The notes under the pieces: model-generated
Databases searched by the model: none
What the model saw: the letters and a program-made list of their open reading frames with translations, nothing else
What the model was told of the DNA's origin: nothing
Origin: Bacillus sp. FJAT-49736
GTDB lineage: Bacteria > Bacillota > Bacilli > Bacillales > Bacillaceae_C
Assembly (NCBI RefSeq): GCF_018343615.1
Contig: NZ_JAGYPI010000001.1
Span: 434,001 to 498,000, forward strand
DNA length: 64,000 nt
Reading direction: 5' to 3'
Translations under genes and position numbers: made by a program
Part shown: one piece after another, positions 33,558-42,673 of the stretch
How the letters are laid out: every line of letters begins with the position of its first letter
Numbering within the stretch: position 1 is the stretch's first letter

Positions 33558-34678
33558 CGTTGACGGTACGCAAAAAAATATTTATCTCCATGGGACTGCT
33601 CGTACTTATTATCGGTGGCGCTCATGCTGTAACCAAACAGGCTTACATGGATTCTTTGTTCGATCAATTTCGTAAGGAAGAAATCGATGCATCTTATTTA
33701 AATGCACTGCCCAGGGAACAAATCGAAATCTTGAAGACTTACGTTTCAAGTAAGATGAAGAATTTTTTGCTTGGAAATTGGGTGTTTTTCATAGCAACCG
33801 GGTTGTTGTTTAGTTTATGGATTTCGGGGTTGCTAACGATCCCTCTTAGAAAGCTCGTTACCGCTATCGAACGCGTTGCACAGGGGGATCTGGAAGTTAA
33901 CGTTCCTGTCCAATCAAAAGACGAATACGGTAAAGTAATCCAGACATTCAACGATATGACGCTTCGCCTAAGGGAAGCGGAAGAAGCTCGCAGGCGGCTA
34001 GTAGCTGATGTCGCACATGAGCTCCGAACTCCACTTTCAATTATGTAGCTGAAATTAGAAAATGCTCAACAGACAGGTCAATACGTCCCTCCAGAAATGC
34101 TGCTTAGACTCCATGACGAAGTGATACGCTTAGGACTGCTTGTGGAAGATCTTCATGTCTTGTCGTTGGCGGAAGCGGGCCGGTTGGCATTGGACTGCAA
34201 ACCGCTCGATTTGTCGGCAAGACTTGAACAAATCGTTGATGATGTAAAAATGGAGGCTGAGGAAAATGAGCTAGAATTGTGCTTCTTTGTGATCAAGCAG
34301 CCGGTAACTGTGATGGCCGATGCGAGACGGATTACGCAAGTGTTTATCAATTTGTTGACTAATGCAATCCGTTACACTCCTGCAGGAGGAAAGATTTCGG
34401 TTGTAATGGAAGACAAGGTCAAGGATCAAAATACAGTCTATACATGTGTCTCAGTGAAAGACACCGGCATCGGTATTCCCGCCGAAGAACTGGACCACCT
34501 ATTCGATCGTTTTTATCGCGTGGAAAAGGCCCGTTCGCGGCATACAGGCGGAACGGGACTAGGATTATCGATCGCTCATCATTTTGTTAGAGCCCACGGT
34601 GGTTTTATTCGTGTAGTGAGTGAACATGATCACGGTACGACATTTACAGTTTATTTGCCTTTGGGTAATGATACTTAA
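33554..34678 (+). pseudogene. Sensor histidine kinase interrupted by an in-frame amber stop
   Basis: The frame (375 codons) encodes two membrane helices (about 10-28 and 72-95), a HAMP domain (TIPLRKLVTAIERVAQGDLE, about 96-147), the H-box VADVAHELRTPLSIM and, after TAG 34046-34048, the rest of a kinase: N-box FINLLTNAIRYTPAGG, G1 box VKDTGIGIPAEELDHLFDRF and GGTGLGLSIAHHFV. Everything else is intact and in one frame. The stop falls 8 codons past the conserved His. A CAG to TAG change is the simplest cause. The truncated 164-residue piece would lack the ATP-binding domain. Confidence 0.8.
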
Positions 34679-34681
34679 CAA

Positions 34682-34808
34682 AGGCTCTTTTCTAAGGGAT
34701 TTTTACTTTTAATATTATTGAAAACGATGAGTGTAGTTGGAGCGGAAGGTACGGAGAATGTTCAGCCCCAAAACAACAACCCTTACAAAAAGAGCCTATT
34801 TTTTTATA
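34682..34808. repeat. Inverted-repeat-bounded element with a Bacillus interspersed-repeat piece
   Basis: AGGCTCTTT at 34682-34690 is matched by AAAGAGCCT at 34789-34797, followed by a T-rich tail. In between lies TTGGAGCGGAAGGTACGGAG at 34738-34757, a piece I recall from an interspersed repeat of Bacillaceae chromosomes. It also works as a long terminator for the upstream operon. Identification as a repeat is from memory. Confidence 0.45.
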
Positions 34809-34893
34809 ATAGAAAAAAGGTGACCAGTCAGTTAATTTATGATATATAGAAGAGGGAATTTTCTTTTAATTCAATATCAAAAGGGGGATACGG

Positions 34894-35751
34894 ATGAACG
34901 GAAGAAAAATCAATGTAGATGGAGTAGAGATACAAGTTTATGAAACTGGTAATAAGAAAGATGAGGCTATTCTTTTTTTACACCCGCAAGGAAGTTCATC
35001 GCAAATTTGGATGAAATCAGTCCCATTATTTGAAAAAGATTATTACATCATATTAATGGATCTGAGGGGGCATGGTGAATCGGACAAAAGTACATACGGT
35101 TATGACATTCAAACCCAATGTTACGATATCAAGTTTGTGTTGGAGAGTTTAGATATTGAAAAGGCACATTTAATTGGAAATTCATTAGGTGGAGATATTG
35201 CGACCGCTTTTGCAGCTATTTATTCGGAATATGTCCTTTCCCTCACAAATATAGACTCTGGCATGATCAATTATATAGGTCCTGAGGGAGAAAGGGACTT
35301 AACTATAGAAGAAATATTAGAGGAATTTACAAATAGACAAATAAATAGCTTCACTTCTAAATCGGAACTTTTAGAATATGTGGAAGGTGTTTTCCCAAAA
35401 TCAATTTGGGATCATTATTTCGAAGAATGGTTTAAGTTTGTTTCTATCTATGAAGTCGAAGAAGGACGTATATCCTACCAAATTCCGACTTCCATTAACG
35501 TGCAGATTATGGAAATGGTATGTAAGCTAAATTACAAAGAGCTATACGAAGATATAACCTGTCCAATTCTATTTTTGCCTGCCGAAAAGGAAGACAATTT
35601 AGCGATAAAATTAAAATATATTGATGTTGCTAAAAAACATACCAAAGCTATGTGTTGCATTATTCCAGAGTCTAAACATTTGATGGCTCTTGATAAGTAT
35701 ATGGAAATCGGTCGTGAAATATTGCAATTTTATTCAGAAATAAGAGAGTAG
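34894..35751 (+). CDS. Alpha/beta hydrolase
   Basis: The 285-residue protein has the hydrolase fold: HPQGSSSQIW (oxyanion part), MDLRGHGESDKS and the nucleophile elbow LIGNSLGGDIATAFAAI (G-N-S-L-G), with Asp (PAEKEDNL region) and His (SKHLMALD) late in the sequence. Substrate is unknown. A strong AAAGGGGGATACGG precedes the ATG. The gene is single; a T-rich inverted repeat lies upstream. Confidence 0.82.
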   Translation: MNGRKINVDGVEIQVYETGNKKDEAILFLHPQGSSSQIWMKSVPLFEKDYYIILMDLRGHGESDKSTYGYDIQTQCYDIKFVLESLDIEKAHLIGNSLGGDIATAFAAIYSEYVLSLTNIDSGMINYIGPEGERDLTIEEILEEFTNRQINSFTSKSELLEYVEGVFPKSIWDHYFEEWFKFVSIYEVEEGRISYQIPTSINVQIMEMVCKLNYKELYEDITCPILFLPAEKEDNLAIKLKYIDVAKKHTKAMCCIIPESKHLMALDKYMEIGREILQFYSEIRE

Positions 35752-35778
35752 CCTAGTGAATTTTCTAAAAAGTTTGCA

Positions 35779-35807
35779 TTTACAAAACCGACCGTTTGGT
35801 TTATATT
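35779..35807 (+). promoter_or_regulatory. Promoter and TetR-type operator A of the peptidase-GNAT-TetR operon
   Basis: TTTACA (35779) and TATATT (35802) with a 17-base spacer. The operator AAACCGACCGTTTGGTTT at 35785-35802 fills the spacer, an arrangement that blocks polymerase. It matches sites at 38792 and 41879 in spacing and core. Confidence 0.65.
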
Positions 35808-35901
35808 AGAGATAACTTTCAAATCCGCTTACTTAAACAACTTTATTTCACTTTTACCTGATATGGATGGAAACCGAAATTTGATGGAGGGATGGATAAT
35901 T

Positions 35902-37506
35902 ATGACGAAGAACGTGCAAACCTTTTTACAAGAGTTTAATGATCAAATGCAATTATTGATGCGAGATGTAACAGAAGCAAGTTGGATGGCGCAAACTACC
36001 GGTGACCCTGAGTGGGCAGATAAGCTAAGTGAAGCAGAAACTAAATTGAATTTATTATTTTCTCGTAAAGATATTTACGAAGAAATAAAGCACTATTTAG
36101 AAAATGAAAATGTAACTGAAATCGAGAAACGCCAACTACTTCTTTTCCTAAATGGGATGAAAGAAAGCCTATTACCGGAAGAAGTTCTTTCGGACTTGTC
36201 TAAGCGTTCTTCTGACTTAAATCTTTTGTTCAATACCTTTACACCGGAAGTAGATGGAAAAAAATATTCTGCAAACGAAATTAGAGATGTCTTAATTAAC
36301 AGTACTGATCAAGAACTTCGTCAAAAGGTCTGGTATGCAAGTAAAGAGGTTGGAAAGGTTGTCGAAAAGGATCTTCTTGAACTTGTTAAAAAGCGAAATG
36401 AGGCTGCTAGATTACTGGGATACGATAATCATTACCAAATGAGTTTTGCTCTTCAGGAATTAAATCAACAAGAAGTCTTCTCTATGTTTAGGGATTTAAT
36501 CAGTCAATCCGATAATGCTTATCGATCCATGAAAAAAGAGTTAGATGAAAGATTAGCAATGAAATTTGGAATCCAGACTTCTGATATTCGACCATGGCAT
36601 TATGTAGACCCATTCTTTCAAGAAGCTCCGACTTCAGAGAAAACAAACTTGGATCCCTTCTTTACTGGGAAAGATATCCTACAGATTACAACGGATACAT
36701 TCAAAGCAATGGGAATCGAAGTTTCAGATCTGTATGAAAAGAGTGATTTATTTCCACGAGATAAGAAAAACCCAACTGCTTTCTGTTTAGATATGGATCG
36801 TGAAGGGGATGTTAGAGTTCTATGTAATCTTGAGGAAGATTCCTATTGGATGGAAACCAATTTACATGAATTTGGTCATGCTGCGTATTTTAAATACGTT
36901 GATTCCGAGCTTCCGTTTATCCTACGAACCAGCAGTCATACCTTAACAACAGAAGCCATTGCTATGTTGTTTGGTAAAATGGGGAAAGATCCAAGATGGT
37001 TACGTCAATTTCTAAAAATGGATGAAGAGATGCTTCAAGAGCTTACACCTGAACTAGCAAAATTGCAACAGCTTTCTATGTTAATTGCTGCCAGATGGAT
37101 CATTACCTTTGTCTTTTTTGAAAAGGAATTATATGAGAATCCTGATCAAGATTTAAATTCTTTATGGTGGAATATTGTGAGAGAGGTTCAATTAGTAACC
37201 CCTCCTGACCGGACTGACCAACCTGACTGGGCTGCAAAGATCCATTTTACATTAGCACCGGTTTATTACCAAAATTACTTACTTGGCGAACTAATGGCTG
37301 CCCAATTAATACGTTATATAGAAAATTTCATCTCACCTGAAATTTTCACAAAGGCAACTGGGGATATGCTTTTAAATCAATATTTTAAACCAGGGGCCCT
37401 ATATAATTGGAACGAAAAGATTCACAGAATTACTGGTGAAAAGTTAAATCCTACTCATTTTTGTAAACTGTATTGCCAGACAGATATTAAAGTTAAACAA
37501 AAATAA
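35902..37506 (+). CDS. M2/M3-type zinc metallopeptidase
   Basis: The 534-residue protein has the zinc-binding motif HEFGHAAYF (HExxH) at about residue 323, a long helical N-terminal part and a later LTTEAIAMLFGKM that supplies the third ligand Glu, typical of M2/M3 clan MA(E) peptidases such as oligopeptidases. It probably degrades peptides in the cytoplasm; no signal peptide is seen. ATG 35902 is chosen because the earlier in-frame ATGs overlap or precede GGAGGG at 35887-35892. It is first in a transcript with the GNAT and TetR genes. Confidence 0.82.
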   Translation: MTKNVQTFLQEFNDQMQLLMRDVTEASWMAQTTGDPEWADKLSEAETKLNLLFSRKDIYEEIKHYLENENVTEIEKRQLLLFLNGMKESLLPEEVLSDLSKRSSDLNLLFNTFTPEVDGKKYSANEIRDVLINSTDQELRQKVWYASKEVGKVVEKDLLELVKKRNEAARLLGYDNHYQMSFALQELNQQEVFSMFRDLISQSDNAYRSMKKELDERLAMKFGIQTSDIRPWHYVDPFFQEAPTSEKTNLDPFFTGKDILQITTDTFKAMGIEVSDLYEKSDLFPRDKKNPTAFCLDMDREGDVRVLCNLEEDSYWMETNLHEFGHAAYFKYVDSELPFILRTSSHTLTTEAIAMLFGKMGKDPRWLRQFLKMDEEMLQELTPELAKLQQLSMLIAARWIITFVFFEKELYENPDQDLNSLWWNIVREVQLVTPPDRTDQPDWAAKIHFTLAPVYYQNYLLGELMAAQLIRYIENFISPEIFTKATGDMLLNQYFKPGALYNWNEKIHRITGEKLNPTHFCKLYCQTDIKVKQK

Positions 37507-37575
37507 GAAGAATAATTTAGGATACTTTAATGGTTTTGAACTAGTCTATGCTAATAACGGTTGACGGGGGATGTA

Positions 37576-38052
37576 ATGATGAAAAATATTGAAATTAAGC
37601 CAATTACACAAAAAAACATAAGGGAATGCGCAAAATTAGAAGTTTCAGAGGATCAAAAACAATTTGTCGCCAGAAATTTGGCTACGATTGCGTGGGCTTA
37701 TGTCGATCCACAATTTACTCCATACGCTATTTGTGATGGGGAAACGGTAGTAGGTGTTGCGGCAGTTGAATATATCCCGGATAATGAGGACTATGATCGA
37801 CATTGGGTCCCAAGATTTATGATAGGGGAGCAATTCCAGGGAAAAGGATATGGAAAGCAAGGAATGTTAAAAGTTATTGAAATGATTACTAAACAACATT
37901 CAAGTTGTCAAAGAGTTCGACTTTCCGTTGTCCCGGAAAATCAAGGGGCCATTAACTTCTATAAAAATATCGGTTTTATGGAAACGGATGAAACACTGGA
38001 AGATGAAAATGTGATGGATTTCTTTATTAAAAATGACATTGTCAACGTTTAA
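37576..38052 (+). CDS. GNAT-family N-acetyltransferase (operon with TetR)
   Basis: The 158-residue protein contains FMIGEQFQGKGYGKQGMLKV, the Q/RxxGxG/A acetyl-CoA site, and VRLSVVPENQGAINFYKNIGF, the late GNAT motif. It resembles spermidine/ribosomal acetyltransferase-like GNATs, but the acceptor is unknown. It lies between the peptidase and TetR genes (69 and 37 bases apart). ATG 37576, or 37579, follows GACGGGGGATGTA. Confidence 0.85.
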   Translation: MMKNIEIKPITQKNIRECAKLEVSEDQKQFVARNLATIAWAYVDPQFTPYAICDGETVVGVAAVEYIPDNEDYDRHWVPRFMIGEQFQGKGYGKQGMLKVIEMITKQHSSCQRVRLSVVPENQGAINFYKNIGFMETDETLEDENVMDFFIKNDIVNV

Positions 38053-38089
38053 AAAAAGTAAGGGTTCAAAACATTATGGAGGGATATAG

Positions 38090-38704
38090 TTGGCTCCAAT
38101 CGTATCAGAAAATCACAAAGAAAAGAAAAAGAAAGAAATATTAGAAAGTGCTCTTGCATGTTTTGCGAAAAAAGGATTTCAGGCAGCTACTATGAATGAT
38201 ATCGTTGAACATTCCGGAAAAAGCAAAGGAGCAATTTATCATTATTTCAGCAGTAAGGATGAAATTTACTTAGAATTAATGGAAGAAAGTACAGAACATA
38301 CTTATGAGTACTTAAAAAAGTCGATATTAAATTATAAAACAGCTTTAGAAAAAATCAATTTCTTGTTTGACTTGTACTTTAAAAGTGAGAAAGAAGTTAT
38401 AGAGGATAGGGACAGAATCCTTGTTCATTATGATTTTAAATCTTATTCCTCTCGACATGCAGATTTAAATGACAAGTTGAATCAACGAAGACAAAAATAC
38501 TTTGTACAATTTCTTGCAGACATAATTAAAGTGGGACAAAATTCAGGGGAATTTAAAGATAATCTAATTCCTGAACTAATGTCGGATCTATTTTGGACAA
38601 TGATTGATGGGGTTATTTCTCAAATTGTAAATAAAGATGATTTTCCGCATAATGATATCTTGAATGAAATGAAGGTAATGTTTATTAATCGAATTAAGGT
38701 GTAG
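38090..38704 (+). CDS. TetR/AcrR-family repressor
   Basis: The 204-residue protein has the TetR helix-turn-helix (about residues 14-60): KEILESALACFAKKGFQAAT MNDIVEHSGKSKGAIYHYFSSK. The C-terminal ligand domain carries DGVISQIVNKDDFP. Start TTG 38090 follows GGAGGG. It is the third gene of an operon whose promoter contains operator A, and operators of the same design lie at 38792 and 41879, so it is the best candidate for the regulator at all three. The ligand is unknown. Confidence 0.88.
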   Translation: MAPIVSENHKEKKKKEILESALACFAKKGFQAATMNDIVEHSGKSKGAIYHYFSSKDEIYLELMEESTEHTYEYLKKSILNYKTALEKINFLFDLYFKSEKEVIEDRDRILVHYDFKSYSSRHADLNDKLNQRRQKYFVQFLADIIKVGQNSGEFKDNLIPELMSDLFWTMIDGVISQIVNKDDFPHNDILNEMKVMFINRIKV

Positions 38705-38757
38705 TTGATAGGTGAGCTAAAGGGCTTGCCTTTTTGTTTAATTTTCAGCATTTTATA

Positions 38758-38809
38758 TTGTAAGAAAGACAATGCTTTGTTAAAATAAAAATAACCGTCT
38801 GGTCGGTTT
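38758..38809 (+). promoter_or_regulatory. Promoter and TetR-type operator B of the Eis-like gene
   Basis: TTGTAA (38758) and TAAAAT (38781) with a 17-base spacer. Operator at 38792-38809, whose other strand reads AAACCGACCAGACGGTTA, lies just downstream of the -10 box. Confidence 0.6.
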
Positions 38810-38872
38810 TTATTTAATCTATAAGTCTTATTATTCATTATAAAATCTAAAAATTAATAAAGGAGCTATGAA

Positions 38873-40129
38873 ATGAAAAGTATGCTAAGAAAACTAACAA
38901 AAGAGGACATGCCTTTATATGTTGATATTGTTATAAATGCTTATCCTGGAGTAATGGAAAATACTTTAGAAGCTAAAAATGGATTAATAAATAAGTTGAC
39001 AGAAATACAGGAAAAGGATGATTCCATTAACTTCTATGGTCTATTTAGAGATAATACCCTATTAGGTGGGATGAGGATACATTATTATAGGATGAATTTC
39101 TATTCATCCTTTATAGAAGTAGGTGGTCTGGGATTAGTTGCAGTTGATCTATTGCATAAAAAAGAGAAGGTAGCAAAGGAACTAGTTGAATTCTATATAC
39201 AGCATATAAAACAACGCGGTTCCTCCCTAGCTTTACTTTACCCTTTTCGGCCACAATTTTATAAAAAAATGGGTTTTGGATACGGAACAAAAATGAATGA
39301 ATATATAATAAAGCCACATAGCTTTCCGGCTGGTACTGATAAAAAAGGTCTATTTTTTGCCGATTTGTCTCATAAAAGACTAATTAAGGATTGTTATGAA
39401 AGAAAAGTAAGATCTCAACACGGTATGATTTCTAAAACCGAGAGTGAATTAGATTTAATGTTTAGAAACCCTAATCATAGGCTAATTGGATTTATGCATA
39501 ACAAAAAGGTTGAAGGATATTTATTGTTCACAGTAAAAAGAGACCCTTCCAACTTTTTGAAAAATGATTTAGTTGTGAAAGAGCTTGTTTATGAAAATCC
39601 ATTGGCACTATCTAAACTAAGCTCCTTTATAAACAGTCAAGCTGATCAATTTAATAATGTCATATTACAAACACAGGATAATTACCTGGAGTATTTTGTT
39701 TGTGATCCAACAAATGGAACTGGTAATCTTATTCCAAGTGTTTATCACGAAACCAATAAATCAGGAACAGGCTTAATGTATAGAATAATAGATATTGAAA
39801 ATGTTATAAAACATTACTTTATGAATAACACTCAAAAATTAAGCATCACAGTTAAAATAAATATCGTTGATACCTTCCTAATGGAGCAGAATCGCTCCAT
39901 TATCTTGACTCTGAATGAAGGTGAATTAGTAACATGCGTTGATAATGAAAGAATAGATGTAGAAATAGAATTAGATATTTCCGATTTTTCATCTTTATTG
40001 GTAGGAGCTTGTCAATTTAAAAAGCTTTACGAATTCGGGAAGTTAAAAATCAGTAACATTGAATATATGGATACTTTAGAATCGTTGTTTTTCCAACAGG
40101 GGGCCCCTATTTGTATAACAGCTTTTTAA
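38873..40129 (+). CDS. Eis-like GNAT acetyltransferase with C-terminal sterol-carrier-type domain
   Basis: The 418-residue protein has an N-terminal GNAT domain (GGLGLVAVDLLHKKEKVAKE and YPFRPQFYKKMGFGYG), a second GNAT-like central part and a C-terminal SCP2-like domain (about 300-418, ending SLFFQQGAPICITAF). This tandem layout is that of Eis/enhanced intracellular survival proteins, which acetylate amines including aminoglycosides. Function in Bacillus is not established. AAGGAGCTATGAA precedes the ATG. Its promoter carries operator B. Confidence 0.82.
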   Translation: MKSMLRKLTKEDMPLYVDIVINAYPGVMENTLEAKNGLINKLTEIQEKDDSINFYGLFRDNTLLGGMRIHYYRMNFYSSFIEVGGLGLVAVDLLHKKEKVAKELVEFYIQHIKQRGSSLALLYPFRPQFYKKMGFGYGTKMNEYIIKPHSFPAGTDKKGLFFADLSHKRLIKDCYERKVRSQHGMISKTESELDLMFRNPNHRLIGFMHNKKVEGYLLFTVKRDPSNFLKNDLVVKELVYENPLALSKLSSFINSQADQFNNVILQTQDNYLEYFVCDPTNGTGNLIPSVYHETNKSGTGLMYRIIDIENVIKHYFMNNTQKLSITVKINIVDTFLMEQNRSIILTLNEGELVTCVDNERIDVEIELDISDFSSLLVGACQFKKLYEFGKLKISNIEYMDTLESLFFQQGAPICITAF

Positions 40130-40190
40130 ATTACTGAGTCAGAATGATCCAATGGAGAAGATGAAGTTAGATTTTTGAATCGATTGTTAG

Positions 40191-40216
40191 AATAAATAAA
40201 TAAATAAATAAATAAA
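40191..40216. repeat. Tetranucleotide microsatellite (AATA)6
   Basis: Six AATA units run together, ending 13 bases before the ribosome binding site of the next GNAT gene. Length could vary by slippage. Confidence 0.75.
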
Positions 40217-40240
40217 ACCTACTATTTTTGGAGGAAGAAA

Positions 40241-40780
40241 ATGAAACAGATAAAATACTTGGAAGGTAATCGTATTTATTTAAGAAGGGTTGAAAATGAG
40301 GATATAGATCATTATTTAGCGGCTGTTTCGAATCCTACTATAAGAAAGTTAACAGGAACAACAGACTTTTTGACAAGACAAACCTTTGAAAATGTTTTTA
40401 ACAAATGGAGTACAGATGATAGTAGAATGGATCTTATGATTTGTTTACAAGAAAATGATCAAGTTATTGGCGACTTAGCGATCTTAGATATTGAGCATCA
40501 AGGAAGAAAGGGAAGCTTCCGAATTGCTATTACCGATGAAGAATACACTAGTAAAGGTTATGGTACGGAAGCTTTACGATTAATTATTGAATACATGTTT
40601 AATACATTAAATTTAAGAAGAATCAGTATTAATGTATATGCCTATAACCAAAGAGCTATAGCTACATATGAGAAATTAGGATTCAAAATGGAGGGAACGT
40701 TGAGAGAGGACCTTTATTTTGATGGGAAATATTATGATAATTACCTGATGGGACTAATGAAAAATGAATATGTGAAATAA
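40241..40780 (+). CDS. RimJ/RimL-type GNAT acetyltransferase
   Basis: The 179-residue protein starts MKQIKYLEGNRIYLRRVENE and contains FRIAITDEEYTSKGYGTEAL RLIIEYMFNTLNLRRISINV and a C-terminal YNQRAIATYEKLGFKMEGTL REDLYFDGKYYD, the RimJ/RimL pattern (Acetyltransf_3). Substrate is unknown. TTGGAGGAAGAAA precedes the ATG. It is separate from the TetR unit, with its own upstream gap. Confidence 0.88.
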   Translation: MKQIKYLEGNRIYLRRVENEDIDHYLAAVSNPTIRKLTGTTDFLTRQTFENVFNKWSTDDSRMDLMICLQENDQVIGDLAILDIEHQGRKGSFRIAITDEEYTSKGYGTEALRLIIEYMFNTLNLRRISINVYAYNQRAIATYEKLGFKMEGTLREDLYFDGKYYDNYLMGLMKNEYVK

Positions 40781-40842
40781 CATTCAGCAAAGGATTGTTA
40801 TATAATAATTTTTACATGATATTACGAGAATAAGAATAAAAC

Positions 40843-40874
40843 AAGACTGCCAATTTGTTGGCAGTCTTAATTAA
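40843..40874. terminator. Bidirectional terminator between GNAT and hydrolase genes
   Basis: AAGACTGCCAA / TTGGCAGTCTT forms an 11-bp stem with a short TTTG loop and T/A-rich flanks. It lies between convergent genes. Confidence 0.75.
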
Positions 40875-40993
40875 ACATTAAGTATAAAATCTCAATCTAT
40901 TTAACCTAATAACAAGTGTAGACAATATATTTTATTAGTGATTCGTTTCATATTTCAACGGTCATAAACATCAGTGAATTATAGCTTATGTTC

Positions 40994-41842
40994 TCAATGT
41001 GTCCCAAAAAATTTTTGTGTAATATCAATGAATACCTCCGGCTTTTCTACAACTGTCCAATGTCCACATTGTTCAATGACTACCAACTCTGCATGAGGAA
41101 TATGATCTAAAAGTAGGTTTTGAATTAAACCAGGATGAAGAATATCATGACTACCCTGTGCAACTAAAATAGGAATATCTTTTAATTTGGTAACATGGTT
41201 AGATAGATTATAATTTGCTTGGATATCTTTTCCCATTTCAGCATTCACAGTGGAATTTGATTGTGTTTTTGATTTGCGTTTCAGTGTTTCCTCTGAATAT
41301 ACATAATACTTATCAATGATTTTAAATATTTCTACTAAGGCGGATTCATCATTTTCTAGTATTTGTGCCCAATAACTAAGTTGAGCCTTATCCTTTTCTG
41401 TCAATTTTTTGTCTAATTCCTTTGCGAATATGTTAAATCCTTCGGCCGTTATTCCGATTGCTGCAGTTAATAGAATTTTATTTACTCTGTCTGGATAGGT
41501 CGCAGCATAAAGTAGAGCTAGCATAGATCCCCATGATTCGCCTACCAAATTGATTTTTTCCAATTGTAATTCTACACGTAGCATTTCTAAAGCCTTAACT
41601 TCCTCTTGTATGGTGTATTGGTTATTTTCAGAAGGCTTAGATTTGCCACAGCCCCTTTGATCATAAAAGACCAATTTGAATTGTTTCGCGAGGGGCAGTA
41701 GATGGGGAAGAAAGAAGCGATGCTCACCGCCCGGTCCCCCGTGCAAGAAAATAATCGGCTCACCTTCACCAATAATGGATACATGTAATCCATGAAAATA
41801 ATAGGTACTAAAATAATCTTTTTCATTGTTTATCATTGACAT
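40994..41842 (-). CDS. Alpha/beta hydrolase, proline iminopeptidase-like
   Basis: The 282-residue protein has HGGPGGEHRFFLPHLLPL (oxyanion loop, HGGPG), FYDQRGCGKSKPSENN and the nucleophile elbow NLVGESWGSMLALLYA (G-E-S-W-G), with the Asp in QGSHDILHPG and the His in IEQCGHWTVVEKPEVF. HGGPG plus GESWGS are signatures of the S33 family (proline iminopeptidases). ATG 41842 follows GGGGGAATAATC. The gene is controlled by the TATAAA promoter with operator C. Confidence 0.85.
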   Translation of the reverse strand: MSMINNEKDYFSTYYFHGLHVSIIGEGEPIIFLHGGPGGEHRFFLPHLLPLAKQFKLVFYDQRGCGKSKPSENNQYTIQEEVKALEMLRVELQLEKINLVGESWGSMLALLYAATYPDRVNKILLTAAIGITAEGFNIFAKELDKKLTEKDKAQLSYWAQILENDESALVEIFKIIDKYYVYSEETLKRKSKTQSNSTVNAEMGKDIQANYNLSNHVTKLKDIPILVAQGSHDILHPGLIQNLLLDHIPHAELVVIEQCGHWTVVEKPEVFIDITQKFFGTH

Positions 41843-41878
41843 GATTATTCCCCCAAACCCATTTCACATTCATAATAA

Positions 41879-41928
41879 AAACCGACTGTACAGTTTGTAT
41901 TTTATAGGAATGTCCTTTAATTTGTCAA
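41879..41928 (-). promoter_or_regulatory. Promoter and TetR-type operator C of the alpha/beta hydrolase
   Basis: On the minus strand TTGACA (41928-41923) and TATAAA (41906-41901) are spaced by 16 bases. The operator AAACCGACTGTACAGTTT at 41879-41896 (plus strand) covers the start region. Confidence 0.65.
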
Positions 41929-42065
41929 TTATTTTTTCTGAAAATTCCTTGTTTTATATTATGGTACTGGGAAGGCAAGCTTTAAATTGTTATTCTAAAT
42001 TTAAGGAATATGATAACGAAAGGTTATCAATTGAATATGACGTCAAAATATTGGAGAGAGAGCAA

Positions 42066-42587
42066 ATGACTACTAACTTTAAGAAACTGTCAAATCCTGA
42101 TTCAAGACTTATAGAAGTATGGAATCGATGGGAAAATGATTCGAATTTAATTCCGTTGATTCGGCCAAACAAAAACAAAGCAGCATTGGAACACCGTGAA
42201 AATGTCACCTTGGATGGAATATCGAAACGATTGGAGAACGAACATATTTTCCTTATATATTTAGATGATCAATTAATTGGGAAAATGAGCTATATGGTCG
42301 ATCCTGGCCATCTTTACAAGAAGGAGCATGGAACCGCTTGGATAGCCATTACAATTGGGGAATCCATAGGACGTGGAAAAGGTGTTGGATACGAAGCCAT
42401 TCAATATTTGGAGGAACAGATAAAAAAGGAGGGAATTAATCGTATTGAATTAGGTGTATTTGAATTTAATCATCATGCACAAAAGCTTTATCAGAAGATT
42501 GGATATAAGGAAATCGGTCGTATTGAAAATTTTACATTTTGGCAAGGAAAAATGTGGGCAGATATAAGGATGGAAAAGTATTTGTGA
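42066..42587 (+). CDS. GNAT-family acetyltransferase
   Basis: The 173-residue protein contains TAWIAITIGESIGRGKGVGY EAIQYLEEQI and FEFNHHAQKLYQKIGYKEIG, GNAT motifs A and B. ATG 42066 follows GGAGAGAGAGCAA; a much longer in-frame extension upstream has no binding site and overlaps the divergent hydrolase region, so it is not used. Substrate unknown. The gene faces away from the hydrolase gene. Confidence 0.85.
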   Translation: MTTNFKKLSNPDSRLIEVWNRWENDSNLIPLIRPNKNKAALEHRENVTLDGISKRLENEHIFLIYLDDQLIGKMSYMVDPGHLYKKEHGTAWIAITIGESIGRGKGVGYEAIQYLEEQIKKEGINRIELGVFEFNHHAQKLYQKIGYKEIGRIENFTFWQGKMWADIRMEKYL

Positions 42588-42673
42588 AATGGTCCTTAGA
42601 AAAACATAGAAGTTTCGCTAAGGTGGACACCAGATCCCTTATGTGTGACAAAATAAGTGAATTCTTAATATTA

